Assembly: GCA_900316935.1 (NCBI GenBank)
Contig: ONEW01000020.1
Location: 1-38,992, forward strand
Origin: an uncultured Selenomonadales bacterium
GTDB taxonomy: Bacteria; Bacillota; Negativicutes; Acidaminococcales; Acidaminococcaceae
DNA: 38,992 bases
Direction: 5' to 3'
The stretch's first letter is position 1. Each line of letters starts with the position of its first letter. The position numbers were made by a program, and so were the translations under genes. The notes beneath the pieces were generated by a model, which saw only the letters and a list, made by a program, of their open reading frames with translations, searched no databases and was not told the origin of the DNA. Positions 14,976-23,462 of the stretch are shown here, in pieces.

Positions 14976-15572
14976 TCAGATGTTGAAGAGGCACTGCAGC
15001 ACATCGGCCGCGAAGGCCGCCTTTTCTTTTGCGTCCGCCGGCGGCAGGGACATCGTGCCCGGCGGGTCCGTCAGCAGCGACGGGTCCATGCCGAGATGGC
15101 GGGCACAGTGGAAGGCCCGCACGAGTTCGGACGGGTCCGCCAGGACCACGTAGCGGGCCGGCAGTTTCAGGTGCTGCCACGACAGGATGCTGCGGAACAC
15201 GCTCCAGCCCTGGTCGTCGAGGACGAGCCGGCGGGCCGGCAGGCCCTGGTCCTCCAGGTACCGCGCCGCCAGGTCCGGGTCGGCGGGCCGGGGCCGGCGG
15301 TCCGATCCTTCGCGCGGCTTGACGGCAGGACGGCCGGACAGGACGAAGACCATGTCCGGATATGCCGCGGCCAGTTCCGTCACCAGGTGCAGGCGCTGTG
15401 CCAGCTCCCGGCCGGGCGCCGCGTCCTCCCGGACGCAGCGCACAAGGCAGTAGCGGCAGCCGGCCAGCCCTGAAAACGGCAGAATCCGTTTCTCCGCCTC
15501 GTTCCGCCTTTTTTCGTACAACTTGTCCCACAAAGGGGAAAACGCCTGATAGACGCCGCTCAGGAGCCCCAT
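14976..15572 (-). CDS. YdcF/DUF218-like protein, divergent
   Basis: The 198-residue protein resembles the DUF218 (ElyC/SanA/YdcF) fold: an LVRC-type first strand, an R-rich helix, then PDMVFVLSGRPAV, a YLEDQGLPARRLVLDDQGWSVFRSI segment and YVVLADPSELVRAFHCARHLGM, in the usual order. The family motif with E..S.NT after the second strand is replaced by DDQGWSVFRS, so the presumed active site is altered. It has no signal peptide. GAGGTGA precedes ATG 15572, and the gene starts 27 nt after the stop of the second AGCS gene in the same operon. Function unknown. Confidence 0.55.
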   Translation of the reverse strand: MGLLSGVYQAFSPLWDKLYEKRRNEAEKRILPFSGLAGCRYCLVRCVREDAAPGRELAQRLHLVTELAAAYPDMVFVLSGRPAVKPREGSDRRPRPADPDLAARYLEDQGLPARRLVLDDQGWSVFRSILSWQHLKLPARYVVLADPSELVRAFHCARHLGMDPSLLTDPPGTMSLPPADAKEKAAFAADVLQCLFNI

Positions 15573-15599
15573 ACGGTCACCTCGTTCCCTCAGGAGGCA

Positions 15600-17132
15600 T
15601 CAGTCCTTGTCCTTGCCGTCCCAGTAATCGCTCCGGATGCCGACGACTGCGCCGGTGAAGCTTTCGCCGCCGGTCTGTCTGTAGTGTTCCGTCGCTTTGA
15701 GGACGTAGTGCGCGCCGATAAAGAGCAGCGGCACGTTGAAGTAGACAATGACGATGTTCGCCAGATCGGAGAAGGCCCACAGGTTGCCCAGGTCGTACCC
15801 GGCGATGTTGACGAGGATGCCGAAGGCGGCTACAACGAGGCCGGTGACACGGATCAGGTTGATGAAGCTGGCGTTCCGGCTGATGCGGTTGCCGGCGATT
15901 TCGGAATAGGAAATCATGCCCAGCAGGCAGGTATAGGCGAACAGGCAGAAGCACAGGGTCAGCAGGAAGAGCACCACGGCGTGGAAACCCGGCGCCGGCG
16001 TCATCTGCTGGACGCTCATGAGGAACTTCGGCAGTTTGCCGGCCTTGTCCCAGGCAGCGAAGTTTGTGGTCCAGACATGGGCCATGACGACGATGAAGCC
16101 CGTCATGGTGCAGATGATGTGTGTATCCAGGAAAACGCCCAGGGCGGCTACGATGCCCTGTTCGCAGGGATGCTTGGCATCGGCTGCGGCAGCAGCCATG
16201 GTGATGGTGCCCTGGCCGGCTTCATTACTCATGAGGCCGCGTTTCACGCCTTGTACCAGCGCGGTACCGAAGGCGCCGCCGAAGACGGCTTCCGGCGTGA
16301 AGGCGCCGGAGAAGACGGCACGGAAGAAGTACGGTACGCTGTCCACGTTGGCCAGGATCAGGACGATGACCGTGGCGCAATAGACGACGGCCATGACCGG
16401 AACCATGCGGTCCGTGACCTTCGTAACCTTTCTGATGCCGCCGAAGGCGATGACGCCCGTGCCGATGACCACGATGGCCGCCACAATCCAGTACAGGGCG
16501 GAAGTCGTCGCAATCTTGCCGCCCGTCAGGATTTCCGCCATAGCCCCCACCGAGGAGACGACGTTGAAGCCCTGGGCCGGCAGGCACATGAGGGCATAGA
16601 AGATGTAGACGCAGGAGAGGAGGACGCCCACCCAGACCCTGTTGCCCAGGAGGCGGCGGCCGTAGAACGGCAGGCCGCCGACGAACTCGTCATCCTTCTT
16701 TTCTTTGAAGAGCTGGGCCATGGTGGCTTCGGTGTAGGCCACGGCCATGCCGAAGAAGGCCGAAACCCACATCCAGAAGAGGGCGCCGGGGCCGCCGACG
16801 GAAATGGCGCCGGTGACACCCAGGATATTGCCGGGGCCGACGCGCATGGCCGAGGACAGGAAGAAGGCCGCCAGCGGGGAAATCCCCGTTTGGGCCGTGC
16901 GGCGGTGGACCATCATCCTGATGCCGCTCCGGAAGTGCGTCACCTGGATGAAGCCCAGGCGCAGGCTGAAGTAGATGCCGGCGCCGAAGAGGACGATGAC
17001 GGCCAGGGAGAAATTCCCCAGGATGGGAATGGCCTTATAGAAGGCGAAATTCGTCGGAAAATCCCAGAAGAAATCCGACAAGGGTCCGACGAATGTCAAA
17101 ATGCTGTTGACACTCTCAAACAACTCTTTCAT
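15600..17132 (-). CDS. Alanine/glycine:cation symporter (AGCS family), second type
   Basis: The protein of about 510 residues has the AGCS marks: GIYFSLRLGFIQVTHF, SSAMRVGPGNILGVTGAI, GGPGALFWMWVSA and the signature SNEAGQGTITMAAAAADAKHP. Two ATGs compete; 17132 is chosen because GAGAGGGG is about eight bases from it but only one base from 17138. The promoter is strong (TTAACA, 17 bases, TATAAT). The 65-base leader can form two hairpins, one around the palindrome CCCGTACGGG at 17177-17186. The YdcF-like gene follows in the operon. It probably imports alanine or glycine with sodium. Confidence 0.93.
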   Translation of the reverse strand: MKELFESVNSILTFVGPLSDFFWDFPTNFAFYKAIPILGNFSLAVIVLFGAGIYFSLRLGFIQVTHFRSGIRMMVHRRTAQTGISPLAAFFLSSAMRVGPGNILGVTGAISVGGPGALFWMWVSAFFGMAVAYTEATMAQLFKEKKDDEFVGGLPFYGRRLLGNRVWVGVLLSCVYIFYALMCLPAQGFNVVSSVGAMAEILTGGKIATTSALYWIVAAIVVIGTGVIAFGGIRKVTKVTDRMVPVMAVVYCATVIVLILANVDSVPYFFRAVFSGAFTPEAVFGGAFGTALVQGVKRGLMSNEAGQGTITMAAAAADAKHPCEQGIVAALGVFLDTHIICTMTGFIVVMAHVWTTNFAAWDKAGKLPKFLMSVQQMTPAPGFHAVVLFLLTLCFCLFAYTCLLGMISYSEIAGNRISRNASFINLIRVTGLVVAAFGILVNIAGYDLGNLWAFSDLANIVIVYFNVPLLFIGAHYVLKATEHYRQTGGESFTGAVVGIRSDYWDGKDKD

Positions 17133-17206
17133 GAACATACCCCTCTCTGCAGTCCTGCCGCAGCGGACAGGATTCCCCGTACGGGAACTGCATGTGATTC
17201 TTGTCC

Positions 17207-17235
17207 ATTATAGTATATTTGGAAATAAATGTTAA
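17207..17235 (-). promoter_or_regulatory. Promoter of the second AGCS operon
   Basis: TTAACA (17230-17235) and TATAAT (17207-17212) on the minus strand are 17 bases apart. Confidence 0.8.
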
Positions 17236-17341
17236 CATCCGGACCGCTGAAAACGGGAAAAATGCCCCAAATATAATGTATACACAACTTTTTTGTGAAT
17301 TTTTGAACACAACGCGGCACCCGGCACGGGGCCGCAGGCAT

Positions 17342-17371
17342 AAAAAAAGCCTTCCGCCTGCACGGAAGGCT
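17342..17371 (-). terminator. Terminator after tRNA-Glu
   Basis: AGCCTTCCG pairs perfectly with CGGAAGGCT (six-base loop), followed on the minus strand by seven T. It ends the two-tRNA transcript. Confidence 0.88.
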
Positions 17372-17380
17372 GTTGTTTCA

Positions 17381-17455
17381 TGGCAGCGCCAATGGGAATC
17401 GAACCCATGATTTCGCCTTGAGAGGGCGACGTCTTAGCCTCTTGACCATGGCGCC
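17381..17455 (-). tRNA. tRNA-Glu (CUC)
   Basis: The 75-nt gene has acceptor GGCGCCA paired with TGGCGCT, anticodon loop CTCTCAA (anticodon CTC) and encoded CCA. The CUC isoacceptor reads GAG, a frequent codon in this GC-rich genome. Confidence 0.93.
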
Positions 17456-17520
17456 ATCTGGAATTGTGTAACCATTATACTACATTTTCGCCGCCACGCA
17501 AACCGGTTGGGCAAAAAAAA

Positions 17521-17594
17521 TGGCTCCGGGACTAGGGCTCGAACCCAGACAAGAAGATCCAGAATCTCCTGTGCTACCATTACACCATCCCGGA
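17521..17594 (-). tRNA. tRNA-Gln (CUG)
   Basis: The 74-nt gene has acceptor TCCGGGA paired with TCCCGGA, anticodon loop TTCTGGA (anticodon CTG), encoded CCA and discriminator G. A second Gln isoacceptor (UUG) lies in the other tRNA cluster. Confidence 0.93.
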
Positions 17595-17610
17595 GTGACG
17601 TTACTCGTAT

Positions 17611-17639
17611 ATAGTAACGCCTCGAAGTGAATCTGTCAA
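17611..17639 (-). promoter_or_regulatory. Promoter of the Gln-Glu tRNA pair
   Basis: On the minus strand a perfect TTGACA (17634-17639) and TACTAT (17611-17616) are 17 bases apart. Confidence 0.8.
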
Positions 17640-17730
17640 GGGGTGGATTAAAAAAACTTTGCAACGGCCGGGGAAATTTGTGCTAAAATGAGGGTACATC
17701 CTTGTAAAACGTTTTGGAAAGAGGAATCTT

Positions 17731-18636
17731 ATGCATCAATACCTGACCTTCATCGGCGATTTTCCCATCCGCATGTACGGCCTCATGCTCTGCCTGGCCA
17801 TCTTCATGGCGACGGCGACGGCCTATTTCCTGGCCCGCCAGGACGGCCGCTGGCACCAGTACGTACTGGACCTGGGCATTTACGGTGGCTTTGCCGGACT
17901 CATCGGCGCCCGCCTGTGGGACGTGTTCTTCTTCGACTGGTCCTATTACCGGGACCACCTGCTGGAAATCCCCTTCGTCTGGCAGGGCGGCATGGCCGTC
18001 CAGGGCGGCATGCTCGCCGGCCTGGCCGCGGGCATCTGGTACTGCAGGCGCCACCACATCGACTGGATCGCCCTGGCCGACATCACCTGCCCGGCCATGA
18101 TCCTGGGACAGGCCATCGGCCGCATGGCGAACCTGTTGAACGGGGACGCCTTCGGCGCCCCGACGGGCGGCAATTTCGGCATCCTCTACCCCGAAGGGAC
18201 CCTGGCCCGCGCCACCTACGGCAGCCAGCCCCTGTGGCCCGCCGAAGTGTGGGAAGGGCAGATCGACGTGGTCCTTTTCGCCCTGCTGCTCCTGTTCCGC
18301 TCTTTCCGCCATGCCAAGGGGCAGACGCTCTGCCTGTACGGGTTCCTGTATTCCCTGGAACGCTTCTGCCTGGAATTTTTGCGCGGCGACTACGCGGAAC
18401 CGTGGCTCTTCGGCCTCACGAGCGCCCAGTCCACGAGCCTTTTCTTCATGGCCGTCTGCGCCGCCTTCTTCCTCTATGCCGGCTGGTACGGCCGGCGGCA
18501 TCCCGAAGCCGTCATGCAGCCCGGCGCCGCCGTCATCGTTTCCGAAGACGCCCCGGAAGCCTCCAGGCCTGCTGAAAATCAGGAAGATGTCCCGGCAGGC
18601 CAGGAAGCAAAACAACACCGCAAGCGGCGCCATTAA
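17731..18636 (+). CDS. lgt: Prolipoprotein diacylglyceryl transferase
   Basis: Lgt moves diacylglycerol from phosphatidylglycerol to the lipobox cysteine of prolipoproteins in the inner membrane. The 301-residue protein has about seven membrane helices, with YGGFAGLIGARLWDV, QGGMAVQGGMLAG and the Lgt signature region GQAIGRMANLLNGDAFG, which holds the phosphatidylglycerol-binding Arg. A C-terminal cytoplasmic tail of about 40 residues is charged and poorly conserved. AGAGGAA precedes ATG 17731; TAAAAT at 17684-17689 is the likely -10. Lipoprotein substrates in this window include the amino-acid binding protein at 21104 and HtrA at 27686. Confidence 0.95.
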   Translation: MHQYLTFIGDFPIRMYGLMLCLAIFMATATAYFLARQDGRWHQYVLDLGIYGGFAGLIGARLWDVFFFDWSYYRDHLLEIPFVWQGGMAVQGGMLAGLAAGIWYCRRHHIDWIALADITCPAMILGQAIGRMANLLNGDAFGAPTGGNFGILYPEGTLARATYGSQPLWPAEVWEGQIDVVLFALLLLFRSFRHAKGQTLCLYGFLYSLERFCLEFLRGDYAEPWLFGLTSAQSTSLFFMAVCAAFFLYAGWYGRRHPEAVMQPGAAVIVSEDAPEASRPAENQEDVPAGQEAKQHRKRRH

Positions 18637-18643
18637 AACGAAC

Positions 18644-18700
18644 AACCCCCGAAAACCCGCTGCCTCCCTCAAAGAGGCCGGGTTCCGGGGGTTTGTCTTT
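18644..18700. terminator. Bidirectional terminator between lgt and larE
   Basis: A three-part stem is formed by ACCCCCG/CGGGGGT, AACCCG/CGGGTT and GCCTC/GAGGC. T-rich sequence follows on the plus strand and GTTGTTCGTTTT on the minus strand, serving both convergent genes. Confidence 0.88.
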
Positions 18701-18717
18701 TCCGTACGGCAGGACTG

Positions 18718-19581
18718 TCACGGCTGCTGCACCTCCAGCCTTTCATCCAGGCTGCCGCTGCGGAACCCCTGCAGGTCCGCGGTCACATACTGGAAGCCCA
18801 GTTCCTTGAAGCGGTCGAGGATGCGCGACCGGGTCCGTTCCTGCGCCAGGAGCGTGATCTGGTGCGGGTCCACCTCGATACGGGCCAGGGCGCCATGGGC
18901 CCGGACGCGGATGAGGTCGAAACCCAGTTCGGACAGATAGGTTTCCGCCGCTTCGACGCGGGCCAGCTTTTCCGGCGTAATGGGTTCCCCGTAAGGAATG
19001 CGGCTGGCCAGGCAGGCGTACGATGGTTTGGAAGCCGTAAAGAGTCCGATTTCCCGGGACAGGGCGCGGATCTCCTCCTTGGTCAGTCCCGCTTCCTGCA
19101 TGGGGCTGCGGATGCCCAGTTCCTCCAAGGCCCTGGCGCCCGGGCGGTACTCTTTCAGGTCGTCCATGTTGCCGCCGTCCACGACATGCGTAAACCCTTC
19201 CTGGTCCGCCACGGTCTGGATGGCGCGGAAGATGGCCTTTTTGCAATGATAGCAGCGGTCCGGCTGATTGGCTGCGAATTCGGGAATCTCCATCTGATCC
19301 ACTTCCAGATAGCGATGGCGCACACCGAACAGGCTTGCCAGTTTGGCCGCGTCCCGTTTTTCCTTTTCCGCATAGCTGATGGAAGTCACCGTCACCGCCA
19401 TGACCTTCATGGAATTCACGTGGGCCGCCTCGGCCAGCAGAAAGGCCGAATCGGCGCCGCCGCTCAGGGCGACGGCCACATTGCCCATTTCCCCGAGGAT
19501 CTCCCGCAGTTTCAGTTCCTTCTGGTGCAGGGCATCGTATTTCAGTTTGCGTTTGGCTGTCACGCTTGGCATCGTGGCCAT
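18718..19581 (-). CDS. larE: ATP-dependent sacrificial sulfur transferase LarE
   Basis: LarE adenylates and thiolates the pyridinium dicarboxylate precursor of the nickel-pincer cofactor of lactate racemase. The 287-residue protein has the PP-loop SGGADS (residues 40-45; usually SGGVDS), the RCYHCK motif (C110, C113) and SYACLASRIPYG with C190 at the position of the sulfur-donor Cys of L. plantarum LarE. The presence of three cysteines fits the cluster-containing subtype, in which a [4Fe-4S] cluster carries the sulfur. ATG 19581 is chosen over GTG 19590 for spacing from AAAGGA. It follows the transporter ATPase by 15 nt. No larA, larB or larC is in the window. Confidence 0.88.
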   Translation of the reverse strand: MATMPSVTAKRKLKYDALHQKELKLREILGEMGNVAVALSGGADSAFLLAEAAHVNSMKVMAVTVTSISYAEKEKRDAAKLASLFGVRHRYLEVDQMEIPEFAANQPDRCYHCKKAIFRAIQTVADQEGFTHVVDGGNMDDLKEYRPGARALEELGIRSPMQEAGLTKEEIRALSREIGLFTASKPSYACLASRIPYGEPITPEKLARVEAAETYLSELGFDLIRVRAHGALARIEVDPHQITLLAQERTRSRILDRFKELGFQYVTADLQGFRSGSLDERLEVQQP

Positions 19582-19596
19582 GGAAATCACCGTCCT

Positions 19597-20352
19597 TTAC
19601 TTCAGGATGCTTTGGAGGAAACTCCGCAGGCGTTCGTTCTTCGGATGGCCGAAAACCTCTTCCGGCGTGCCCTGTTCCTGCACGACGCCGTCGCACATGA
19701 AGAGCACCCTCGTCGCCACTTCGCGGGCGAAGCCCATTTCATGAGTGACGACGACCATGGTCATGTGGTCTTCGGCCAGGTTGCGCATGGTCTTGAGCAC
19801 CTCGCCCGTCAGTTCCGGGTCCAGGGACGACGTGGGTTCGTCGAAGAGCATGATGTCCGGTTTGTTGCACAGGGCGCGGGCAATGGCCACGCGCTGCTGC
19901 TGGCCGCCGGACAGGCGGCGCGGATACTGGTCCTGCTTGTCTTCCAGGCCGACCTTGCGCAGCAGGGCCAGGGCCTCCCGGCGCACGTCCCCGGCCGGCC
20001 GGTGCTGGACGCGCACGGGGGCCTCCATCAGGTTCTGGAGCACCGTCATATGGGGGAACAGGTTGAACTGCTGGAAGACCATGCCCATCTTGCAGGCGAT
20101 GCGCGACGCATCGGGGCTGTATTGGACTTCGCCGTCAGGCGTCGTCTCCGCCAGGGTTTCCCCTTCGATGACGATGCGGCCGCCGTCGATGGTTTCCAAT
20201 TTGTTCAGGCAGCGCAGCAGTGTGCTCTTGCCGCCGCCGGAAGGACCGATGATGGCCACCACCTCGCCTTCGCCGACTTCCAGGTCGATGCCCTTGAGCA
20301 CTTCCAGGTCGTCGAAGCTCTTCTTGATGTTCTTCGCTACAATCTTTTTCAT
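19597..20352 (-). CDS. glnQ: Polar amino-acid ABC transporter ATPase
   Basis: The 251-residue ATPase has Walker [11 protein letters not shown]-loop [16 protein letters not shown], signature [15 protein letters not shown], Walker [16 protein letters not shown] and switch His in [12 protein letters not shown]. This is the GlnQ/HisP subfamily, which energises uptake of polar amino acids. It is third in the order binding protein, permease, ATPase, and begins 37 nt after the permease stop. larE follows after 15 nt in the same direction and may be co-transcribed. Confidence 0.94.
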   Translation of the reverse strand: MKKIVAKNIKKSFDDLEVLKGIDLEVGEGEVVAIIGPSGGGKSTLLRCLNKLETIDGGRIVIEGETLAETTPDGEVQYSPDASRIACKMGMVFQQFNLFPHMTVLQNLMEAPVRVQHRPAGDVRREALALLRKVGLEDKQDQYPRRLSGGQQQRVAIARALCNKPDIMLFDEPTSSLDPELTGEVLKTMRNLAEDHMTMVVVTHEMGFAREVATRVLFMCDGVVQEQGTPEEVFGHPKNERLRSFLQSILK

Positions 20353-20389
20353 TTGCTTCCTCTGTCTCTCTGCATCTTATCGGTACGCG

Positions 20390-21040
20390 TCAATCCCATT
20401 TCGCGTAGTGTTTTTCCAATCTGTTGAACCCTGCCGTCAGGATGAGGGTCATGATCAGGTAGAACACGCCGGCCACCAGGAACGGCATGATGTTGAAATC
20501 GCGCTGGACCAGGTTGCGGGTCGTGCGCAGCAGGTCGTTCATGGCCAGGATGTAGATCAGCGACGTATCTTTGACAAGGGTGATGGTCTCATTGCTGATC
20601 GGCGGCAGGATGATCTTGATGACCTGCGGCAGGATGATGCGGCGCATGGTCTGGAGGTAGTTCATGCCGAGGGTCTTCGCGGCTTCGTACTGGCCCTTGG
20701 GGATGGCCTGGATGCCGGCGCGGAAGATTTCGCAGAAATAGGCGGCATAGTTCAGCACGAAGGCCAGGACCGCTGCGGGAAAGTCGTCGAGACGCATGCC
20801 GATGTACGGCAGGAAGGGCAGGCCGAAGTACACGAAGAGCAGCTGCAGCATCAGCGGGGTGCCGCGCAGCACGTACACGTAGGCCGCCACGATCTTGCGA
20901 AGCCAGCCGAACCCGGAGACGCGGGCGAAGGCCAGCACGATGCCCAGGGGAATGGACAGCACGATGGTGATGAAGAACAGGCGCAGGGTGTCCATGGTGC
21001 CTTGGAGCATCTGCGGGAGAATTGAAATAACGTAATCCAT
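20390..21040 (-). CDS. Polar amino-acid ABC transporter permease
   Basis: The 216-residue protein has about five membrane helices and belongs to the His/Glu/Gln/Arg/opine permease family. The family start (LPQMLQGTMDTLRLFFITIVLSIPLG), the VYVLRGTPLMLQLLFVYFG segment and the EAA loop EAAKTLGMNYLQTMRRIILPQ are present; the loop contacts the ATPase. ATG 21040 lies 63 nt after the binding-protein stop, across a small terminator-like hairpin. Probably works as a homodimer. Confidence 0.93.
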   Translation of the reverse strand: MDYVISILPQMLQGTMDTLRLFFITIVLSIPLGIVLAFARVSGFGWLRKIVAAYVYVLRGTPLMLQLLFVYFGLPFLPYIGMRLDDFPAAVLAFVLNYAAYFCEIFRAGIQAIPKGQYEAAKTLGMNYLQTMRRIILPQVIKIILPPISNETITLVKDTSLIYILAMNDLLRTTRNLVQRDFNIMPFLVAGVFYLIMTLILTAGFNRLEKHYAKWD

Positions 21041-21062
21041 ACAATAACCTCAAATCACGCCG

Positions 21063-21094
21063 AAAAGGCCGATGGTAAATGCCACCGGCCTTTT
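21063..21094 (-). terminator. Intercistronic hairpin between binding protein and permease genes
   Basis: On the minus strand AAAAGGCCG-GTGG pairs with CCA-TCGGCCTTTT around the loop ATTTA. With only four T it is a weak terminator or 3'-end stabiliser that would make the binding protein more abundant than the permease. Confidence 0.65.
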
Positions 21095-21103
21095 AAGCTG
21101 GAA

Positions 21104-21871
21104 TTAATAGTGGATGATGTCGGAACCGAACCACTGCTGGGAGATCTTCTTGGCAGTGCCGTCCTTCTTCATCTCATCCAATGCCTTGTCGATGCGGTCC
21201 GCGAATTCCTTGTCGTTCTTGCGGAACCCGACGCCGACGACTTCCTTGCCCAAGCCTTCGTCCAGCAGTCTGTACTTGCCGGGGGCCTTCTGCATGTAGT
21301 AACGGGCCAGGATCTCATCGACCACGAGGGCGTCCAGACGGCCGGAATCGATGTCGAGGAAGGCGGCGGCGAAGTCAGGGTACTTTTTGTATTCCTTCAG
21401 GCCTTTGCGCAAGTCGGAGAACTTGCCGTCCAGCAGGTAGCTGCCGGTGGAGTCGTCCTGCACGCCGACGGCCTTGCCTTTCAGGTCCGCCAGGGTCTTG
21501 ATGGCGGAAGCAGCCGGTACGGCCACGACCTGGGCATTGTTGATATAGGGTTTGGAGAAGTGGATGACTTTTTCCCGTTCCGGATTGATGGTGAAGCAGT
21601 TCCAGATGGCGTCGATGCGTTTGCCGTTCAGTTCGGCTTCCTTGGCGCTCCAGTCGATGGGCTTGAATTCAACTTCCATGCCGGCGCGTTTGCAGGCCTC
21701 GCGGGCCATGTCGATGTCGAAGCCGACAATTTTGTTGTCCTTGTCGCGGAAGCCCATGGGGGCGAAGTTGTCATCCAGGCCGATGACCATCTTCTTGGGG
21801 CCGCTGCTGCCGCAGCCGGCCAGGGCCAGGATCGTCAGTAAGGACAGTACGAGAACGAGTAACTTTTTCAT
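21104..21871 (-). CDS. Amino-acid ABC transporter substrate-binding lipoprotein
   Basis: The 255-residue protein has a lipoprotein signal (KKLLVLVLSLLTILALAGC, lipid Cys at about residue 20). It is followed by a periplasmic-type binding fold (SBP family 3) with GLDDNFAPMGFRDKDN, GFDIDMAREACKRAGM, WNCFTINPEREKVIHFS and KAVGVQDDSTGSYL. Such proteins capture glutamine, glutamate, cystine or basic amino acids; the ligand cannot be told. It is first in its operon, with a strong promoter at 21951-21979 and an SD GAGAGG before ATG 21871. Lgt, encoded 2.5 kb away, would lipidate it. Confidence 0.93.
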   Translation of the reverse strand: MKKLLVLVLSLLTILALAGCGSSGPKKMVIGLDDNFAPMGFRDKDNKIVGFDIDMAREACKRAGMEVEFKPIDWSAKEAELNGKRIDAIWNCFTINPEREKVIHFSKPYINNAQVVAVPAASAIKTLADLKGKAVGVQDDSTGSYLLDGKFSDLRKGLKEYKKYPDFAAAFLDIDSGRLDALVVDEILARYYMQKAPGKYRLLDEGLGKEVVGVGFRKNDKEFADRIDKALDEMKKDGTAKKISQQWFGSDIIHY

Positions 21872-21950
21872 GATTGCACCTCTCCAAGTCAGTTTCTGTT
21901 TGCGTCCGTCTCCCTTGCGGAAGTCCGGCCGCTTTCGTGAGCTTGCCCTT

Positions 21951-21979
21951 ATTATACTTTATCATGCTAAACTTGTAAA
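21951..21979 (-). promoter_or_regulatory. Promoter of the amino-acid ABC transporter operon
   Basis: TTTACA (21974-21979) and TATAAT (21951-21956) on the minus strand are 17 bases apart. Confidence 0.82.
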
Positions 21980-22044
21980 GGTATAAACAGAAAAATCTTC
22001 ATTTTTTTCTTCCGGCCTCCGCCCCGCAAAGACACCCGGCCGCC

Positions 22045-23418
22045 TCACCGGCTGGGCACCGTACGGCAGCGGCGGCGCACGGCGAAGAGGCGGCCCAGCA
22101 GCAGCACGGCCGAGGCAGCCAGTCCGAAGTCGAGGCTCTGCCAGTAGGACCCGGCCCCGTGGCCCAGGCCGTAATCCAAAAAGAGTCCCACGGGGGCACC
22201 GATGACCCAGTAGGCGACGACGGCAGAATAAAAGGGGAAACGGACCTCCTTGTACCCGCGCAGGATGCCCTGGATGGGGGCTGCCACGGCGTCGCCCATG
22301 ACGAAGAGGCTGCCGTAGGCCATGAAGGTGGCGCAGAGGGCCCGCGCTTCCGGCTCGTCCAGATAGAGGGCCGCAATGCCGTCCCGGCCCAGATAGATGA
22401 GGCTCGGGATGAGGAGGGCGCAGGTGCCGTTGAAGGACAGGCCCACGTTGCCGTAGTGCTCCGCGCCGGACCAGCGCCGGGCCCCCGCCTCGATGCCGAC
22501 GAGGATGGTCATGCTCAGGGACACGCTCAGGGGAATCATGTAGACGAGGCTCGTGAAGCTCATGGCTGCCTGGGACGCCGCAATGGTCTCCGTCCCGAAT
22601 TTGGCGACGAGGAACGCGATGGCGCCGAAAATGCTCGTCTCCACAAAAATGGAAAGTCCGATGGGCACGCCGATGCGCAGGAATTCCGCCAGGAGCCCCG
22701 GGTCCGGCAGCAGCGGCCCTTCGAGGATGCGGATGTCCCGGTAGCGCCCGTCCTTCCGCAAAATCAGGCAGAAGAAGACGAAGACGAACCAGTTCGTCAG
22801 CCCCGTGGCGATGCCGGCGCCGACGCCGCCCAGGGCCGGCAGGCCCCCTTTGCCGTAAATCAGCACGTAGTTCAGGCACACGTTGACAGGCAGCGTCGTC
22901 AAGAAGGCCATCATCGTGAGGTGCGTGCCGCCCAGGGTGTCGATGAGGGACCGCAGCACGTTGTTGAGGAAGAACGGCACCAGGCCGATGCCGATGCCGG
23001 CCAGATACAGGACGGCCACGCGGGCCACTTCGGCCTCGACGCCCAGATGGTGCACGACGGGGGTCAGGAACAGCCAGCCGGCGGCATAGCAGAGCGCCGC
23101 CAGGGCCAGGGCCAGCCACAGGCCGTGGCGGATGACCCGGCCGATGCCGCCGCGCCGCCCGGCGCCCAGCAGCTGTGCCGTGATGGGCACGGCCGCCGTC
23201 AGGATGCCGTTCAGGGTCGTGAAGACGGGCATCCAGATATTGCCGCCGATGGACGTGCCCGCCAGCTGGGCCGTACCGGCGTGGCCGCTCATGACGGTGT
23301 CGCAGAAGTTCATGCCGATGATGGCCGTCTGCGTAATGAAGATGGGGACCATGACGCTGAAGAAGCGCCGGTACTTGGCGCGCACGTCCGTTCCGAAGAG
23401 TCTCTCTGTAAGGTTCAT
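22045..23418 (-). CDS. MATE-family multidrug/cation efflux protein
   Basis: The 457-residue membrane protein has twelve predicted helices in two related halves. It begins FFSVMVPIFITQTAIIGMNFCDTVMSGHAGTAQLAGTSIG, the typical MATE opening, and the second half shows the matching IGVPIGLSIFVETSIFGAIAF. It exports cationic compounds against Na+ or H+. ATG 23418 fits the family start; the SD is weak (AGGA at ten bases), so translation may depend on the ABC-F gene whose stop is 44 nt upstream. The open frame continues further upstream without family sequence. Confidence 0.92.
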   Translation of the reverse strand: MNLTERLFGTDVRAKYRRFFSVMVPIFITQTAIIGMNFCDTVMSGHAGTAQLAGTSIGGNIWMPVFTTLNGILTAAVPITAQLLGAGRRGGIGRVIRHGLWLALALAALCYAAGWLFLTPVVHHLGVEAEVARVAVLYLAGIGIGLVPFFLNNVLRSLIDTLGGTHLTMMAFLTTLPVNVCLNYVLIYGKGGLPALGGVGAGIATGLTNWFVFVFFCLILRKDGRYRDIRILEGPLLPDPGLLAEFLRIGVPIGLSIFVETSIFGAIAFLVAKFGTETIAASQAAMSFTSLVYMIPLSVSLSMTILVGIEAGARRWSGAEHYGNVGLSFNGTCALLIPSLIYLGRDGIAALYLDEPEARALCATFMAYGSLFVMGDAVAAPIQGILRGYKEVRFPFYSAVVAYWVIGAPVGLFLDYGLGHGAGSYWQSLDFGLAASAVLLLGRLFAVRRRCRTVPSR

Positions 23419-23462
23419 GGCAAAAATCCTAAATCCGTACGGGACGCCGGCGCGCGCAGGTC

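Noticed and set aside
15684..17213. 509-codon plus-strand open frame opposite the second AGCS gene
   Set aside because: Antisense shadow, rich in Asp, Gly, His and Gln, with no family match.
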